DNA from: Scatophagus argus | Taxonomy: Eukaryota > Chordata > Actinopteri > Scatophagidae | Direction of reading: 5' to 3' | Assembly: GCF_020382885.2 (NCBI RefSeq) | Contig: NC_058503.1 | Location: forward strand, 21,771,535-21,835,534 | DNA: 64,000 nt | Shown here: positions 27,392-41,400 of the stretch, in pieces | How the letters are laid out: every line of letters begins with the position of its first letter | How positions within the stretch are numbered: position 1 is the stretch's first letter | Translations under genes and position numbers: made by a program | Notes under the pieces: model-generated | What the model saw: the letters and a program-made list of their open reading frames with translations, nothing else | Database searches by the model: none | Told to the model about the DNA's origin: nothing

Positions 27392-30300
27392 ATAATTGAC
27401 CTCTCCAGCGTGGCTCTGACAGTCACACCTTCTGTTTCACACCAGACAACACAGTGATGAGCCTGTTTTTATTGAAGCGGCGCAGCTGAAGTATTGTGAC
27501 ACATTTTTAATTCAGCTGACTGTAATGAGTGAAATGTGTACACGTCATTTACAAAGTAAACATAAAACACATGAGCTGCAAGAAATGTGGCACTTCAACC
27601 AGCTGTCTTCTGCTTGATGTCCATCTCAATGTAGACGCAGTTAAGCGTGTCGGCGTTCATCCTCCAGTGAGCCAACGTGATTTCTGGGCTGTTATTAAAG
27701 AGGAAAAGATATTACTTCCCTCTATGAGGCACAATGCCCAGCAGTCAGTGCAGCGTGTGTGTCATTAGCCCTCACATGAATCAGGACACTGGCTGTGTGG
27801 AGTGAAAGGCGCGCTGGTGATTCGGGCTTGAAAAGGAAATGCCCCGTCGAATCGATCTGCCTGCTGAGACACATCAGCGTTTAACCTTCCTGCAGCTTGC
27901 ACATCATTTTGCACGCGGTGCAAGTGTGGACATGAGTTCCTCCCACACCTGAGACCTCTCACCTAACACCGCTGCAGAGAGGAGCTCGTGGAAACGACGC
28001 ACGAAGACGCTCAGTGGACGTCAGCGGCCGCAAGTTCACGCAAAGGTACAGAAGTCACAACAGTTCAGAGGGAGAAGAGAAACCCGGACATGCAGAGAGA
28101 GCGACATCTGCTGGACAAATGGAGAACTTCCGGCAGCACAAATGTTAAAAGGCACAACGCGACGCTGTGTGTTTGTGTGTGGAATAATATGACGTTCAGA
28201 GTTTAACTCCCGCAAAGATGTTTCTCCAAACCCCAAAGCAGATATTTTCTGTACACCAGCATTCACTTCCAGCCGCTTGCCAGATCAAGTTGCAGACAAA
28301 GACTCTGCTCAGTTCAGTTCCTCACCTGCTCAAAACAATGTGACACAAAAACACGTGTGCCCATGCGCGGGCTTTTTTCCAAGCTGACTTCCTGTCAGGA
28401 GGATGACATTATTTATATGCAGATTTCCTCCTGCTGTTGTGCTGTATTGTTCGACTTTCAATAAGAAGTAATTAGCTGCAGATCCGTGTGGATGAGGCTA
28501 TCACCTTCAAGTTGATTTGTCATTCATAGCACAGGCGTCAAAATGAAAGAAAGCCTGTAATAACAGATCTCCAACGACCAAACAGCCAAGAAAAACTCCT
28601 CACGTTTTCCTGAGGGCGGCTACACCACATCACCAAAAGTATCCAGACGCCTGAACATTAACCAGCATGTGAATGATGAATGCTTCATTCTAATCCAGGG
28701 GCAGGCTGGTTTGCTCAGAGTCTTTGGGCTCGTGTATATTTGTGCTTAGAGAGTTTTCATCCCTGTAGTGCAGCTTCAGACCACGTTGTAGTTTTTATCA
28801 GTCTGACAGCTGCTGCTCTTGAGTGTTGCAACACTTACTGCAATGTTTTCCTCCCATCTCTCCCATAATTGTGTTATGTTTGCAGTGTAGTTTGTCTGTC
28901 TCAGAGGGACGTCTTCACGAGGTGTGCGGCCCTACGAGGACGTGGAGTCTCCTGGACAGCAGCAGTTCTAAAAGTCTGGTGGACGCTGCACTGAAATGAA
29001 GATGACTTCGATGTGATGCTGGAGTGGAGTTTACCACTAACTCTTTTGGTTTCCTCACAACACTTACAGCTACTTTCTACTTTACTTTCCATTTCCAGTG
29101 GAAGCAGCCAGAGCAGCACTTCCCTTTTCAACATGTGGTTCTGGAATGAAAGGATGGACAGACACAGCGAAACAAAGGTGCATTTCAATGAAAATCAGTA
29201 AGCCAACAGGAAACAGAGTTTGCCAGGCCAACACTCGCATCGTTAACTCTTCTCTCCAGCTCATACAGTTTTCCTGAAAATGTCATTTCTGGTAAATAAA
29301 CTGCGTGGTTACCCACAGGTGTTCTGTCTGTTGTGTACCTGTCTGTCCTTTGCAGGGCCACAGGAGGCTGGAATCAGTCCCAGCCCGTACAGACGGTTTA
29401 CCTTCCCCACAGAATCCCTTGGTGAACTGGAGTGCCAGGACCAAACGGAGAGAGGACCCAGCAGGGCTGCAGATGTGACAGCTGTGTCCCTCCCTGCAGC
29501 GATGACCGCCGCTCACGTTTCATACGCTGAAATGTTGTGCTTTGTCTGCCTTCATCTGCTTCTGTCACCTCCACAATGAGCCGCACTGGTTTTACTTTAA
29601 AGGCCAAAGGCTCAGAGAGAATTTTGATGTGAGGTCTTCTTTCTGTTTTTGCTCTGTGTTGCAGTAATAAAAGCCTGAAACTCCAGAGATGCTGTTGTTT
29701 CTACCAGGACAGTGCCAGTTTTGCTCGCTCTCAGTATTTTTACCGACTCATAAGTGAGATGTATGTTTTGTAACACTTGTTTTTCAATAAAGCACGACAG
29801 ACGGGAATACAAATACAGAAGACAGAAGGAAAAAATACTGCAGTCATATGGACCTTTAATATGTCTTCCAGTTTGTCCAAGGGGAGCAGATTATTAGCAG
29901 GCTCTGCTGATTGTTCCAAGTCCAGAGAGCAAAATAAGAGAAGGTTTTTGTTTCCTGCTCAGTGAAAACCTTCAAGTCTCTTTTATGTTAATTCATTTAA
30001 CACCATATAAATTTCTGTTTGCTATTTATCTGCATGTAGAGGAAAACACTCCTGATCTCAGAGTCTAATACTCCGTTCAATCAGTTTAAATAAGTCCTGA
30101 TTTAAAGCAAGAGCCGACTAATCAGTCGTTTTGGCCACTTTGGGGCAGAGCTCTGCACAAACTGTGACGTGCTATGACTTATTATTGATTAGTGCAACTT
30201 TAGAAAATACTCCTGAGCTTTTTTACAGACATAAAACTGGAAGTGCGATGGCGGGAGAAACCGGTCTGCGCCGTCTGCCGACAAGGAGAAGCTGACTGTT

Positions 30301-31429
30301 GGCTTTGCTGGTGCCTAAAGACCAATTTCAGTCGCACAACAAGCTTGAAACTAATGGTAGTTATCTTTCCAATCAGTGAGACGTCGTGGCGACACACGTG
30401 GTGAGGAAACTTGGCCTGGAGAAACACTTGTGTCGGTCTCACGTCCCTCTCTGAGCTCCAGCTCTGGCAGAAGGGAGGCAGCTGAGGTCAAAATCCCCCC
30501 GGAGGACTTCAGCAGTAAGAGCTCTTCAACAAGTCTTTTCATCATCCTGGCTATATCATGTGCAGACAGCTGTGGTGGTGGCAGCTCTTTCTCTGGAAGC
30601 ACTCAGTCTGCTTGCTCTCCTCTGCAGTGCAAGAGAGCATCCTGCCCAGAGGACGGAGGTTCAGGGATGCAGAGGGAATGTGGGGGAGTTTAGCCACCAC
30701 GAGGTCCAGACCACCCAGAGGGAGGACTCTGGGAGACCCGAGTCGAGCCAGTAAAATTATTTCTTGTTCATCCTGGCCTAAGGGGACATTTTTACTCACA
30801 AGCAGAGGTCAAATGCTTTTCAGTGTGGCGAGATATTAAAATATGGTCCTGATTCTAACAGGCACAAACATGCGAGTGAGTAACGACAGCACAGCAGTGA
30901 ATTTTAAAAACAACCTGCACATTTTGCCATCTGGGAGACAGGAGATCATTTTAAAGGTGCGCCTCACGGCCATCACTGCTTTGCCTCTGAAAAAAAGTCA
31001 AATCTTATGTTCACGTGCAACACAAAACCAGAGGCGTGCGGACGGGGCTGTTAGCCTGGCTCAGAGATCACGTCCCCGGCTTGGGCTTCAGCTGCTGACA
31101 GGCAGGTGAGGCCCTCTCGAGGGGATGAGATTAATACTTTTCAGCGGGGTTCTCATCACATCATCAAGACGAGAGATTCAGGCACAGCATGTTTCCTTTC
31201 ACTGAGGAAGAACCTGGACCGACCGCAGGGCTTTAAGACCCTCGTGCAGACCTGACAGTCGGGTAACCTTTGATTTTATCGGGCCAAACATATTTCCTGT
31301 CGGCAGCTTCTTCTTAATTTGTCGAGTTCCTTCAGACTTTGACTGTTGCTCAGTCACTTGCACTGCATATTAAAATAAATAATAAACAACTGAGCAGAAA
31401 CAAAGAAGCGAACAAGACTCCAGTGCTTA
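27392..31429. other. Intergenic sequence downstream of actr3, no gene recognised
   Basis: The 28.6-kb Tc1 fragment lies here. Overlapping open frames on both strands near 30.35-30.84 kb are notable for density, but none shows a known domain or good splice signals. Confidence 0.6.
28621..28700 (+). mobile_element. Tc1-family terminal-region remnant
   Basis: The stretch with 'caccaaaagtatccagacgc' resembles the outer end of Tc1-like elements whose ends read 'gccaaaagtattcg' or similar. The next 40 bases also resemble the subterminal region of that family. No transposase follows. It is either a solo end or a miniature derivative. Confidence is limited by divergence. Confidence 0.5.
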
Positions 31430-31445
31430 GAAACAAATTTGAGCC

Positions 31446-31451
31446 TTTATT
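31446..31451 (-). terminator. Polyadenylation signal AATAAA for actr3
   Basis: A canonical AATAAA reads on the minus strand about 1 kb after the actr3 stop codon. It is the clearest signal in the right orientation downstream of that gene. Confidence 0.6.
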
Positions 31452-32167
31452 GGAATGTTGCAAGGCATTAAATACACAAATCCCAGTCTTTTAATAATTT
31501 GGTATTTAATAATAAAAAAAACGTCTAGTCTAACAATACTGGTCTGACAGTCATTCTCATTCAGTTCCATCGTTATAACCTCAGCAAGTCCTCCTTCTCT
31601 CTCATCTCTCACTGCATCACAGAGGTGGAATCCCGACAGTCCGAAGTGAAAGCAGACGTGAATTAAATGTGCTGTATGAAGAATTAAAGGGCAGACAGCC
31701 ATGACAGGAGGGGAAAGACAGGAGAGCACCCACTCAGACTCTGCACAGCACCGCGCATCAAAGCTGCATGGTGGGTCAAAACAGTCTCGTGCTCAGATTT
31801 ATTTTTTAGCTCTTTTTTCTTTTTTTTTTTACCCCTGATTTCCCAAGTTTTACATATAAAAAACTTTTGTATGAAATATAAACAAGCTCTTACCGTCATA
31901 CACAGACATGTGCATTTCAAGTTGGGAACAAAAATGCAGGAAATAAAAGGAGACAATAATATGTTCTAAACTCGATCTCAAGAGTCTTTCCTGGTCAACA
32001 TAAAAACATGTTCTGGTGTCAGGAAGTTACTACTGATGCTCTGGTGTTCAACCTCCACCAGCACCACCCTAATCATCATTATTATTATCATCATCATCGT
32101 CATCATCTGCATGTCAACAGATCCAGAAATGTTCTTTTTGGCTTACAAACCGTTTTCCCTCATTTTG

Positions 32168-32228
32168 AAAAGAAAGACACACACACATACACGCACACGC
32201 GCACACACACGCACACACACACACACAT
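32168..32228. repeat. Imperfect (AC)n tract with GC interruptions
   Basis: AC dinucleotides with 'gc' and 'at' interruptions inside the probable actr3 3' UTR. Confidence 0.85.
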
Positions 32229-32463
32229 AAGAAAAAAAAGGAATATTCATGATAAATTTTGCAGCCGGTCTGCGTTTGCTCCGGTAACTTTTCTTATTTT
32301 TTCTCTCCTTTTCATTTTCTGGATCACCTGCTCATCACACACACCCACAGCTGAACAAGTAATCAAAAAGCACAGAAGCACCACCGTCCTCCACCTCCTG
32401 AGCCCCTCCTTTACACAACATAACTCCACCCACTCTCTGCTGTTAGACTTCGGAGGTCCAGAG

Positions 32464-35400
32464 TTAAGACATGACTCCAAACACGGGGTTGTGGCGACAG
32501 ATGCTCGGCCCGATCTCTTCGTAGTCCTTTTTGGTGTGGCAAACCTGGTAGAACTCGGGCTGCGGGAGCACAGAATGAAGACAAAGGTGAGCGTGAACAC
32601 GAGCTTCGTATGAGAACACGTGAAACATTGACAAATAAATACAAGCCACATGTGCTGCCTTCGCGGATCTATTTCCCGCAGTGGAAAAGCAGCCTTTCTC
32701 ATGCATCCCATTTTAGGAAAGCAAATGTTAAAGCTTTTAAGTGTCAGAGAAACTTTAATGGTGCGTTTCTGGTTCCAGAAGTGGACGATAATGTCTGTTA
32801 GTTTTACTGCTGCCAAATTAAACCTCTCAGATGGTGATGACTGCGAGCTGGATTTCTATGAAGAATACAGTTCTGGGTGCTGCTAATACAGAGAGTTAAT
32901 TCTCCTTTAGCTGGGAAACCCGAGACATACACAAAAAGAGCAATTACTATTATCAGGGAACGACGCTATTCAATTTTAACATCAATTAGCCTTTTGTGAA
33001 TCAACTGTCAGAGACCTTCGCTCGCGGTCATATTTCCTGCTGGTAAAATTATCATCTCTGCTCACACAAATAACTCATCAAGAAGGGGGGAAAATAATGA
33101 AAACACCCACAGCATTCCCTGCCATAAATTACACAACACATAAGGACCGAACAGAAGTGCTGCACGGCCTTCAACGTCACAGCAGATGAAAGCCGTAATG
33201 ATGGCGAGCCTAAAAGTTGATAACATCCCCCTGTCAGAAAGTACAACCGGTACAGGATGATGAAGTAGTGCAGTAATACTGTTTGAAATACTTACAGTCG
33301 ACGCTAGCATTGATCCACCGAACCACACGGCATATCTCTGCATGTGATGAGTGATGACTTGGACATCGATCGGTTTGGGCTGAGGAGGGAGGACGGAGAG
33401 ACAAACGGGGGGTCAGTTTGCAGCTTGTGAGCTTCATTATGTGAGTGTGGGACCGATGTGGGTTTTTCAGTGCTTGATGGCTGACACATCGTCCCGATAT
33501 GCTGCTGTTGGTCATTCTGGCTTTGTTTTTTTTATATAACGAGACACAAAATTGGTGCACTTAAAGGTCAAGAGGTGAGTTGCTGCAGTTATTTCCTCGT
33601 CTGGATCGTTGATATCAGCTGAATGCGCAGCTGTGACTTTGGAATTAAATATTTGCTGGCTTCAAACTCCTCTCTGACTCACGTTTCCACGGTGGACTTC
33701 CTGCAACAACTCACGTCTCGCGAGATTTCAGAGGGACACTTGTCTCCTGAGCGAGACTTGTGTTTGTGGTTAAACATAAAGGGTTTTACCCTTTAACAAA
33801 AAGGTCTTCCTCTGTAGGGATCCTCCCTGTGATGCTGTCCCCCATACTTCTCCCCTGAAGGTGAATCTTTTGCCGTTACAGACTTTAACACCCTGTTATG
33901 TTTATGCACATCTGTGCCAACACTAACTGTAGTGCGAGAGGACATAAACTTTACAGACATTTTATCTCCGTTTCGCTCCTCACACAGTGATTATGTTGTG
34001 TCGGACCGTATCGACCTCACCTGTGTGTAAAATAATGTGTGTCCTCACCTTGAGTTTGCCTCCGCTCAGCTCCTCACTCATCTTCAGTCGGGCATCAACC
34101 GTCCTCTTCAGGTCCCTCTGCAGACGACGTCCAAAGTCCCTGAACATGGTGGAGCCTCCTGACAGAACAATGTTCTGTGGAGGAAAAGGTGACGGGGATT
34201 ACAGAGCTGTAGGACGAGAAGCACTTAACACCTGTGACCTGCAGCTGGCGAGTGGCCAGTCAGTCTGCGAAAAACAGTCCACTTGTGTTGGAAGTCTGTG
34301 ATGGGAAACACCACTCGATGAACACAGCGATGCATCACTTCAGTCTCTGCTCAGTCGGGGTGAATGTACAGCAAAAAATAAGTTTAATCAGAATGAGTCA
34401 AGGCTCTGACACGAAGCCCCGACCCGATTAATCGCCAAAGACGGAGCAATTCATCACGTTAAACCGGAGGGCGACCGACGGTGGGTTTCAGTGGCTGATG
34501 AAATAACGAGAGTTTGGAGCAGGAGGAGGCCAATAACCCGCAACAACGTGACTTTACCAGAAGCTGAACACATGAGTCAAAGTCATTAATATTCCAATAC
34601 ATAAATAAATAAATCTGGATCACTGAACATCAAACTCGAAGTAAAGTGTCTTAACATAGTTTTAGATTATCAACGGGAGTTGGTCCTTAGTTGTGCATCA
34701 TTTAAACAGAAACATCTCAGATACACAATGACTTCACCCTGACTTTGTGTATCGACCCGCCGCGTTAATGTTTTATTTTACCTGAGTGAGAAATCTACCT
34801 GCTCAAAATAACAACAAAAAAAAAAAATTCAGAGAAAATCCATTGAAAGTAATGAAGGCAGACTGCTGGTCGCGTCCGCACTAAGCTGCTTAGGAGATAA
34901 AACCCTGCAGTTCTTCAATGCACGTCAAAAACGGACGTCTGAATGGATTCACTGAAAGGTCTGAAGGTGATGTAACAAAGTGTGTCATAACTTCAGCTAC
35001 AGTCAACAAAGGTGTTGCTGAATGCTGCACAGCCTGTCAGAATAGAAAAAGAGCGAAGCCTTCAACACCGGTTCATCACCAACACTCAGCCCGTCGTCTC
35101 GTCAGCTTACCTTATAGAGAGGACGCCTGACATCAATGGGGCAGTTCTGAATAACTTCGTCCACAACCTCAGAGATGGGCTGGGTGAAGTCAGGGTTGGC
35201 AAACTGGGATCAGAAGTGAACAGAGAAGACATGTCATGCTGCAACGCTACAGCAGTAATAATGACAGAGCAAAACGTGTCAGAGTGATGTGGAATAACAT
35301 AAGCAGGAGGACACAGACAGGTGAGCTGACAAACTAAATGTTTGGACCGAGTGTCTCAGGATTCTGCTGGCTGGTATCTTCACCCAGTCACCATCTTTCA

Positions 35401-38400
35401 TTCTCAGATTAATTTAAACATTTCTATGACCTAAATCCAAATGCAGCACTGAGCAAAGCAAACTGCCGTCCTGCAGAGTCACTTGCTCATGCGCCTTTCG
35501 GACCTCCAGCACTGTGCTCCGTGTGTGTGGGCTGCCTGGTGTTTGCAGGCTTCCATAATGCTGACTTGTGCTCCCTGCTGTGACGCACACCGCACTGACA
35601 AACCTCTGGGTGGAAGAAGATCTCAGGGCCCAGGAAGCGTTCGTAGCCCACATCGATGGTGAACTCCTTCTTGCTGATGGCGTTGATGCCGGTGTACTGC
35701 TTGATCCACTTGGAGCCATCCGTGTCATACTTGTTGAACTCTTTGACGAGATCTGGGCACACGTAGCTGAACCGCTCCTGGTGGGCACAGAACGAGTTGG
35801 GTTGTTTAATCAGCTTGAGTGTAGCACACAGAAGAAGAACCTCGTGTTAATAACGCTTGTAAAACGCTAACAAGGTCGCAGTGACTCCAGCACTTTAATC
35901 CCACTTTTAATCTCTGTGTGCAGACGAGTTACTGAGCAAAGTCATCAGTGGGAAGGAAACAAACTGAATGATTGAGAGCTGATAAGAAGATCAACAAATA
36001 AAGTTGTTTTTGCAGCTTACACAGAACAAATCACCAACACGATGGGAGGAAAGCTGTTATCTGATGAGGGAATCCTTGCTATTTATTTAGCTTCTCTAGT
36101 GAAGCTTTGCCCATTTACTGTGCAGTCGTCTCTAATATGAGTTTTTGTACTCAGTGCAGCATGTAAGCCTGACTCTGGTTAAAACAGGTATGATACCAGC
36201 ACCAGTTTTTTATCTCTAAATATCAAAAAGGTCGGCTCATGGAGTCATGTTGTTGTGCTTGTAGAGTTTTTGAATCAAGCAGCAAAATTAACCTCCAAAA
36301 GTCCTCTTGTGTTCGTGTCAACATTTGTCATCGTGCAGTTGTGATAATGAGAGCCGGGACTGTTTGGTGTTTACCTTGCTGCTGTTTTCTACTGCTATTT
36401 GTGAAGCTCTAGAGACACGTTCCACTAAAAAACTTACACGTCTTTATGGTGTAATTGATTTTGCTTCTGTACCCGTGAATACGAATGAGCACAACACAAG
36501 CCATTAGTCTGACTTGCAGGGAATCTGGTCCATACTGTGAGGCAGACAGCAGCCGAATTAACATTTCCAGACATGATTGGCAACATCCCCTCAATGTTAA
36601 TGCTAATTATTTGAATTCACACTATTTCTCGTTTGTCTGTCTCGAGGGATAATGAAGAATGGTCCTTGACATCAAGAACAAAGTCTTGGATAACAAGCTG
36701 TTTAATAAACATGAGGGAATTGCGGAGAACCGAGGTAAATCGATAAACTGCGGTCACTGACAGAAGGAATGACGATAAATGAAGGTAAATGGTGTTAACA
36801 CAAAGTCAAATCTATTTGTGACCTGGAAAAATTGAAACTAAAATATATATATATATAAAAAATAAAACACTTCAAAGTATGTCAGACATGCAAGTTTGGA
36901 GAATCAAAGTTTAAACTCCACAGTAACTTTTGCAGTTCATCTTCTGTCCTTGTTGTCCTGTACTTTGGCCTGATCTCAGTTTGGGAAACGGTGGTTATTA
37001 TCTGACAACAAACAAACAACGCAGAATAAAAGCAGTGGGTTTTTGAAGGACACCGGCTGCATGTGACACGCAGACCGAGAGTGCCATCTGCTGTCCGCAT
37101 GAAGAAAAACAGAAAAACAACGAAATTCCAAATTTCCATCTGGTTTCTCAAACCGAGTGCAACGTCGTCACTGTGAAAATGGAGCTGGGTTTAGAGGAAA
37201 GGACAGCTGTGGGGATATTATCTGTAAACACTTTCAAATACGACTTCACGGCCTTACGCACTGATGGGTTGGGAAAAGGAGGCTGATGTGCAAAGCATGG
37301 AGGTAACAAGACTGAAAAGGTAACAAACCAATTAAAAATAATGAGCTATGTTGGTTGTCCCCCTACCAACATGTCAGCCACAGACATCGCGAACCGGATC
37401 ACAGTTAAAAAGAATTTTTAGCCATCCGCAGCTTCCAAGCAAACAAACCCTCAAAGAAACGTGACTGTATGTCTCTTAAGCTTTCCAATAGCTATTTTCA
37501 TTAAACCCTTATATAATCAATTCCAATTCCACAAATATACATAAGATTATTATGCCAAATATATTTCATTGAGACAGCAGGAGGTGTGTGACAGTATTCA
37601 GCAAGACTGCATAGAAATGAAGCGTTCATCTAATTCTCATCAAGTCAAGGTTAATTTATTTATGCATAAAACTGCTATAGATAAAATAATAGATAATCAA
37701 ATCCCCATGAATAAAGAAAGATGGTCATTTGATGTAAATTATGAACATAAGGTCACGAGTCGAAGAGCTCCGTGTGCAGTTACATTTCAGCTGTGGAAAC
37801 AGGCAGCTTAATGTCCTCCCTGAAAAGACTTTGTGATGTGATTCAGGTGAGACTGAAGCTGAAGTCCTTCTAAGGCTACACTGTTGATTACACTGCGATT
37901 TAAGGGCTAAACTTTTCATTAAAGATGTCCTTCATTTCACATGAGGTCTTCTGAATGGATGATGTGGGAACCTTCCTCGGGGCAGATTGTATTTATGGGA
38001 CAGAAAACAATGGTCTGTGTTTGCAATGTCATTTAAAAAGTTATTTTCATGGTTCACCACAGCAGCTACAGGCATGACACAATAATTGACGTGACAAAGT
38101 GGAGAACTATTCGAATATCCTTAGAACATCCACCATAACATCACCCACTGGTTTGTGGTTTGTGTTCTACCACTTTGAAGACTCGAGTTTGGCATTATGT
38201 CCAACACCGTCTTGTCTGTTAAGAGCCAAAAGTGACCACATCTGAGCAAGACAGTGGAGTTTGAAGGGACACGCATTACTACATCTCTGTTCTGATAGGA
38301 TCTGACTGAGAACCAGAAGACACAGCATGGACTTATCAACCATGTGCTAAAGCATCCCTGAAATTAAGGTCTGTTTAACTCTAAATCTGAGCATAATGTA

Positions 38401-41400
38401 CAAAATGAACCTCATGCTGTATTGAAGAAGACTTGAAACGAGCGACTGAGACCATAAACTCATTTGGAAACAGCTTACCGAGGTCATAAATCAACTGAGA
38501 AGTAGGCTCATTTTCTCACTTTTCAGAAACTCTGTCCACTTACTATACTGTCTTTCATGTGATTTCGCACCTCACGTGTGTTGTTGTTTTTGTAGCTACT
38601 CTATAGTTTATATTATATTTCATCAGTATGGCATATTGACCTTCAGTCTGTGCATTCTGTCCAGAGCTTCTCCAGACCACTAGGAAGAGATTCATTAGTG
38701 AGGTAGGCAGAATATTCAAAAGATGCCCACACCAGAACAGCCACTGCTGCGAACGTACAGGCCTGTGTGTTGTATCCCACTGATGGTACATGGAATGACT
38801 CCTGTGACTCCGGTCGGTACCAGTGGGGGTCACCACATCACCGCCTTCTCAGCAGAGGAAGAAAGGGCTGATGGGAGGTGTAGCTGTGGACCTACCTTGA
38901 CTGCCTTGGCTGTCTCCAGAGACTGCTCCGGTGGGATGCCCACCTCCCTCTCCCTCAGGAGCTGCTGGGTGAAGTAGGTGATGTCTCGTCCTGCGATGGG
39001 AATGTGCTTTATACAGCTGCCAATAACATAACCTTCAGCCTGAGAGAGACAGAGGGATGAATAAAGACACAGAGGTTATGTCACATGACGTGCTCCGTGA
39101 CAGAACCGCGTAGAACAAACAAAGACATGCAGCTGTTACAGCTTGAGGTTTTTTCATCAGATGGACATACTGCGAGGCCTTCTCCATGTCCCCACTGTGT
39201 TGTGTTTGGCTCGTTTTATGTGCGTGTTCAGCAGTAGCTACAGACATGCTGATTCAGTCTCCCAGCCTCTAAATATAATCTGCAAGCACATTTCCTAAAT
39301 GTGAGTAATTTGTTCCAGCCCCTGAAACACCGTGGCCTACTTTTAAACACCAACACGGTCCGGTTACAGTGCAAGTAAAACAGGTGGAAATGTATTTATT
39401 TTAAAAGGCAGAAATTCTTCATTCTCATCCAGTTGGTGTATAAAACCTCAATATGGCACCTCTGCCATTTTGTTCTTAAAATCCTAAATTACTGTGAATT
39501 TTTACATGGGAAGAAACATGAAACTTCCAAATGACCTGGAGAGTACACACATAAATGTTGATGCTTAGGGAGTGTGTACGTGTGTGTGCGAGGGAGCGAG
39601 TGTGTGCCTGTCGATCTGGAAACTCACCACAGGGATGACGTGGGTGACGCCGTCTCCGCTGTCGATGACGGTGCCTGTCAGCGTCCTCTCTCCCACCTGC
39701 CTGGATGTCCAGGAGGCGGCTAGAGCAAGCACAGCCTGACACACACACACAGAAATGTCATTGTGATAATAACCTGACTGCAAGTACACGACACATGTCT
39801 GGAGTTTGATAAGATGATGAGTTTAAAACTGACTTTTAAGTGCATATCAGGATAACAGAAGGAAAAACCAGAAGAGAAATATCTGAAGGCATTGAGTATA
39901 TTTCTTTGTACCAACAGAAGGGAAATTTATAATATCATTAATTATAGCTGATAATAAGAAGCTAAACGGCTTTCAGGGATTCAACGAGTGCAGCATCCAC
40001 ACAGACTGATGCAGTATGTGGTGGTATGAACCTTTAAAGTTGGTTTACAATTTGAAACAGAGAGAAGAGGAGGAAGAGCAACAGCAAAAAGCATGTTCCT
40101 GTCATGCTCATGACCAGCTGTTGCGGCACCCAAATGTTTTTCTTCAATTGTTTTTTAAAACAATGTTGGAAAAATCCGAAGACCATCCATCATTTGACAG
40201 AATGGTGACAACAACAGTATTAAAATGGCCAAGAGAAGTTGTCTGCCTGAGGCAAAGACGCAAAACTAATGACAATCGCCTCTGCAGCAGTAAGGAACCA
40301 GTTTAAGTCCAAGCCGGCCAGAACCTCATAACATCTTAGTCTTCCTAATCCTCAGGTGAGCAGAAACTAACAGGTTCATTTTTGTTTTTTTGATTATTTG
40401 TTGTCAACATCTGACAAAAGCAAACAAACAAAAAACTATTTTCTGCATCCCAGATTTCCCTGTCAGACGCTACACAAACTAGATGACCCAGCATATCTCA
40501 CCTGCACAGCGATGTAGAGCCCCGGGACGTTGAAGGACTCGAACATGATCTCCGCTGTGTACTCTCGGTTTTCTGGAGTGTTCAGAGGCGGCTCTGTCTG
40601 AAAGCGGAGAATAAAGAGCACACAAGTACACGGTTACAGTACAATTAAAATACAAAATCAGACTTAAAACAAGTAGTGTGGATAAAGCATTTATGATTTT
40701 TGATTTACTAGGCTTTAGCTGGGCTGAAACGCTAATTTCACACTAAGAGAAGAACTCCGAGAGTCTGAATCCATACCGGACTGACGACATTCTTTAAATC
40801 CTCTTACCAGGAGGAAGTAGTGGTCCTCAGGCTCAGCTCTCAGGTATTTGAAGATGATCTGCTCCATGAAGCGCTCCATTAGGTCCCAGTCCTCAACAAT
40901 CCCGTGACGGATTGGCCACTGTTGGCACAAGGCTTCAGCTGGTCAGAACATTGCATGTGAGATCTGTTTATCTGCATGTGACAGTACACTGTCCTCCACT
41001 ACATTCATTCAACTTCCTGTCTGTACGGCTACTATAGCCACCGATGTTTTTGTGAGATCACTGCACTGTTGACCTCTAAACCACTGAAGCTGAATATCTG
41101 TGCTCAGTGATTCCCATAGCTGAACAGTGAAAGTGTGAAGAATACGATAATAAGCACAGTTCCAGTAATGAGTAATAGTCTTTCCTCACAACTACTTCAT
41201 AATCTGCTCACACACACACACACAGTCTATTTTGTTTTTTTAAATATGCCTCGAGACCCAGATAGACACAAATAACTGCGTCTGACAAAAAACAGACCAA
41301 GTCAGTAAAGTCAGGGAATGTGTACAAAATTTACAGTCACCTCACACAATGTTGTCACATTATTTAATTTCTAAATAATCCCCAAAAGCAAAACAGTTGC

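Larger units (their letters stand above)
31430..32463 (-). other. actr3: actr3 3' UTR (probable extent)
   Basis: This is noncoding sequence downstream of the actr3 stop codon (TAA, 32466-32464 on the minus strand). An AATAAA signal on the minus strand at 31451-31446 would end the transcript near 31430, giving a UTR of about 1 kb. It contains CAT-type trinucleotide runs near 32070-32110 and an imperfect (AC/GC)n tract near 32168-32228. The extent is inferred from the signal only; no transcript evidence is available. Confidence 0.6.

Noticed and set aside
30351..30839. Dense overlapping open frames on both strands
   Set aside because: Stop-poor GC-richer sequence explains them. No conserved residues or convincing splice sites are visible.
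32008..32816. 201- and 189-codon frames over the actr3 last exon
   Set aside because: They are shadow frames over the actr3 3' UTR and terminal exon, plus an (AC)n tract.
39811..39835. Box C/D snoRNA-like motifs in an actr3 intron
   Set aside because: A TGATGA-like box is followed too soon by CTGA, with no terminal stem or guide region.
40016..40306. 96-codon frame inside an actr3 intron
   Set aside because: No domain and no splice evidence; the flanking Arp3 exons already join perfectly.
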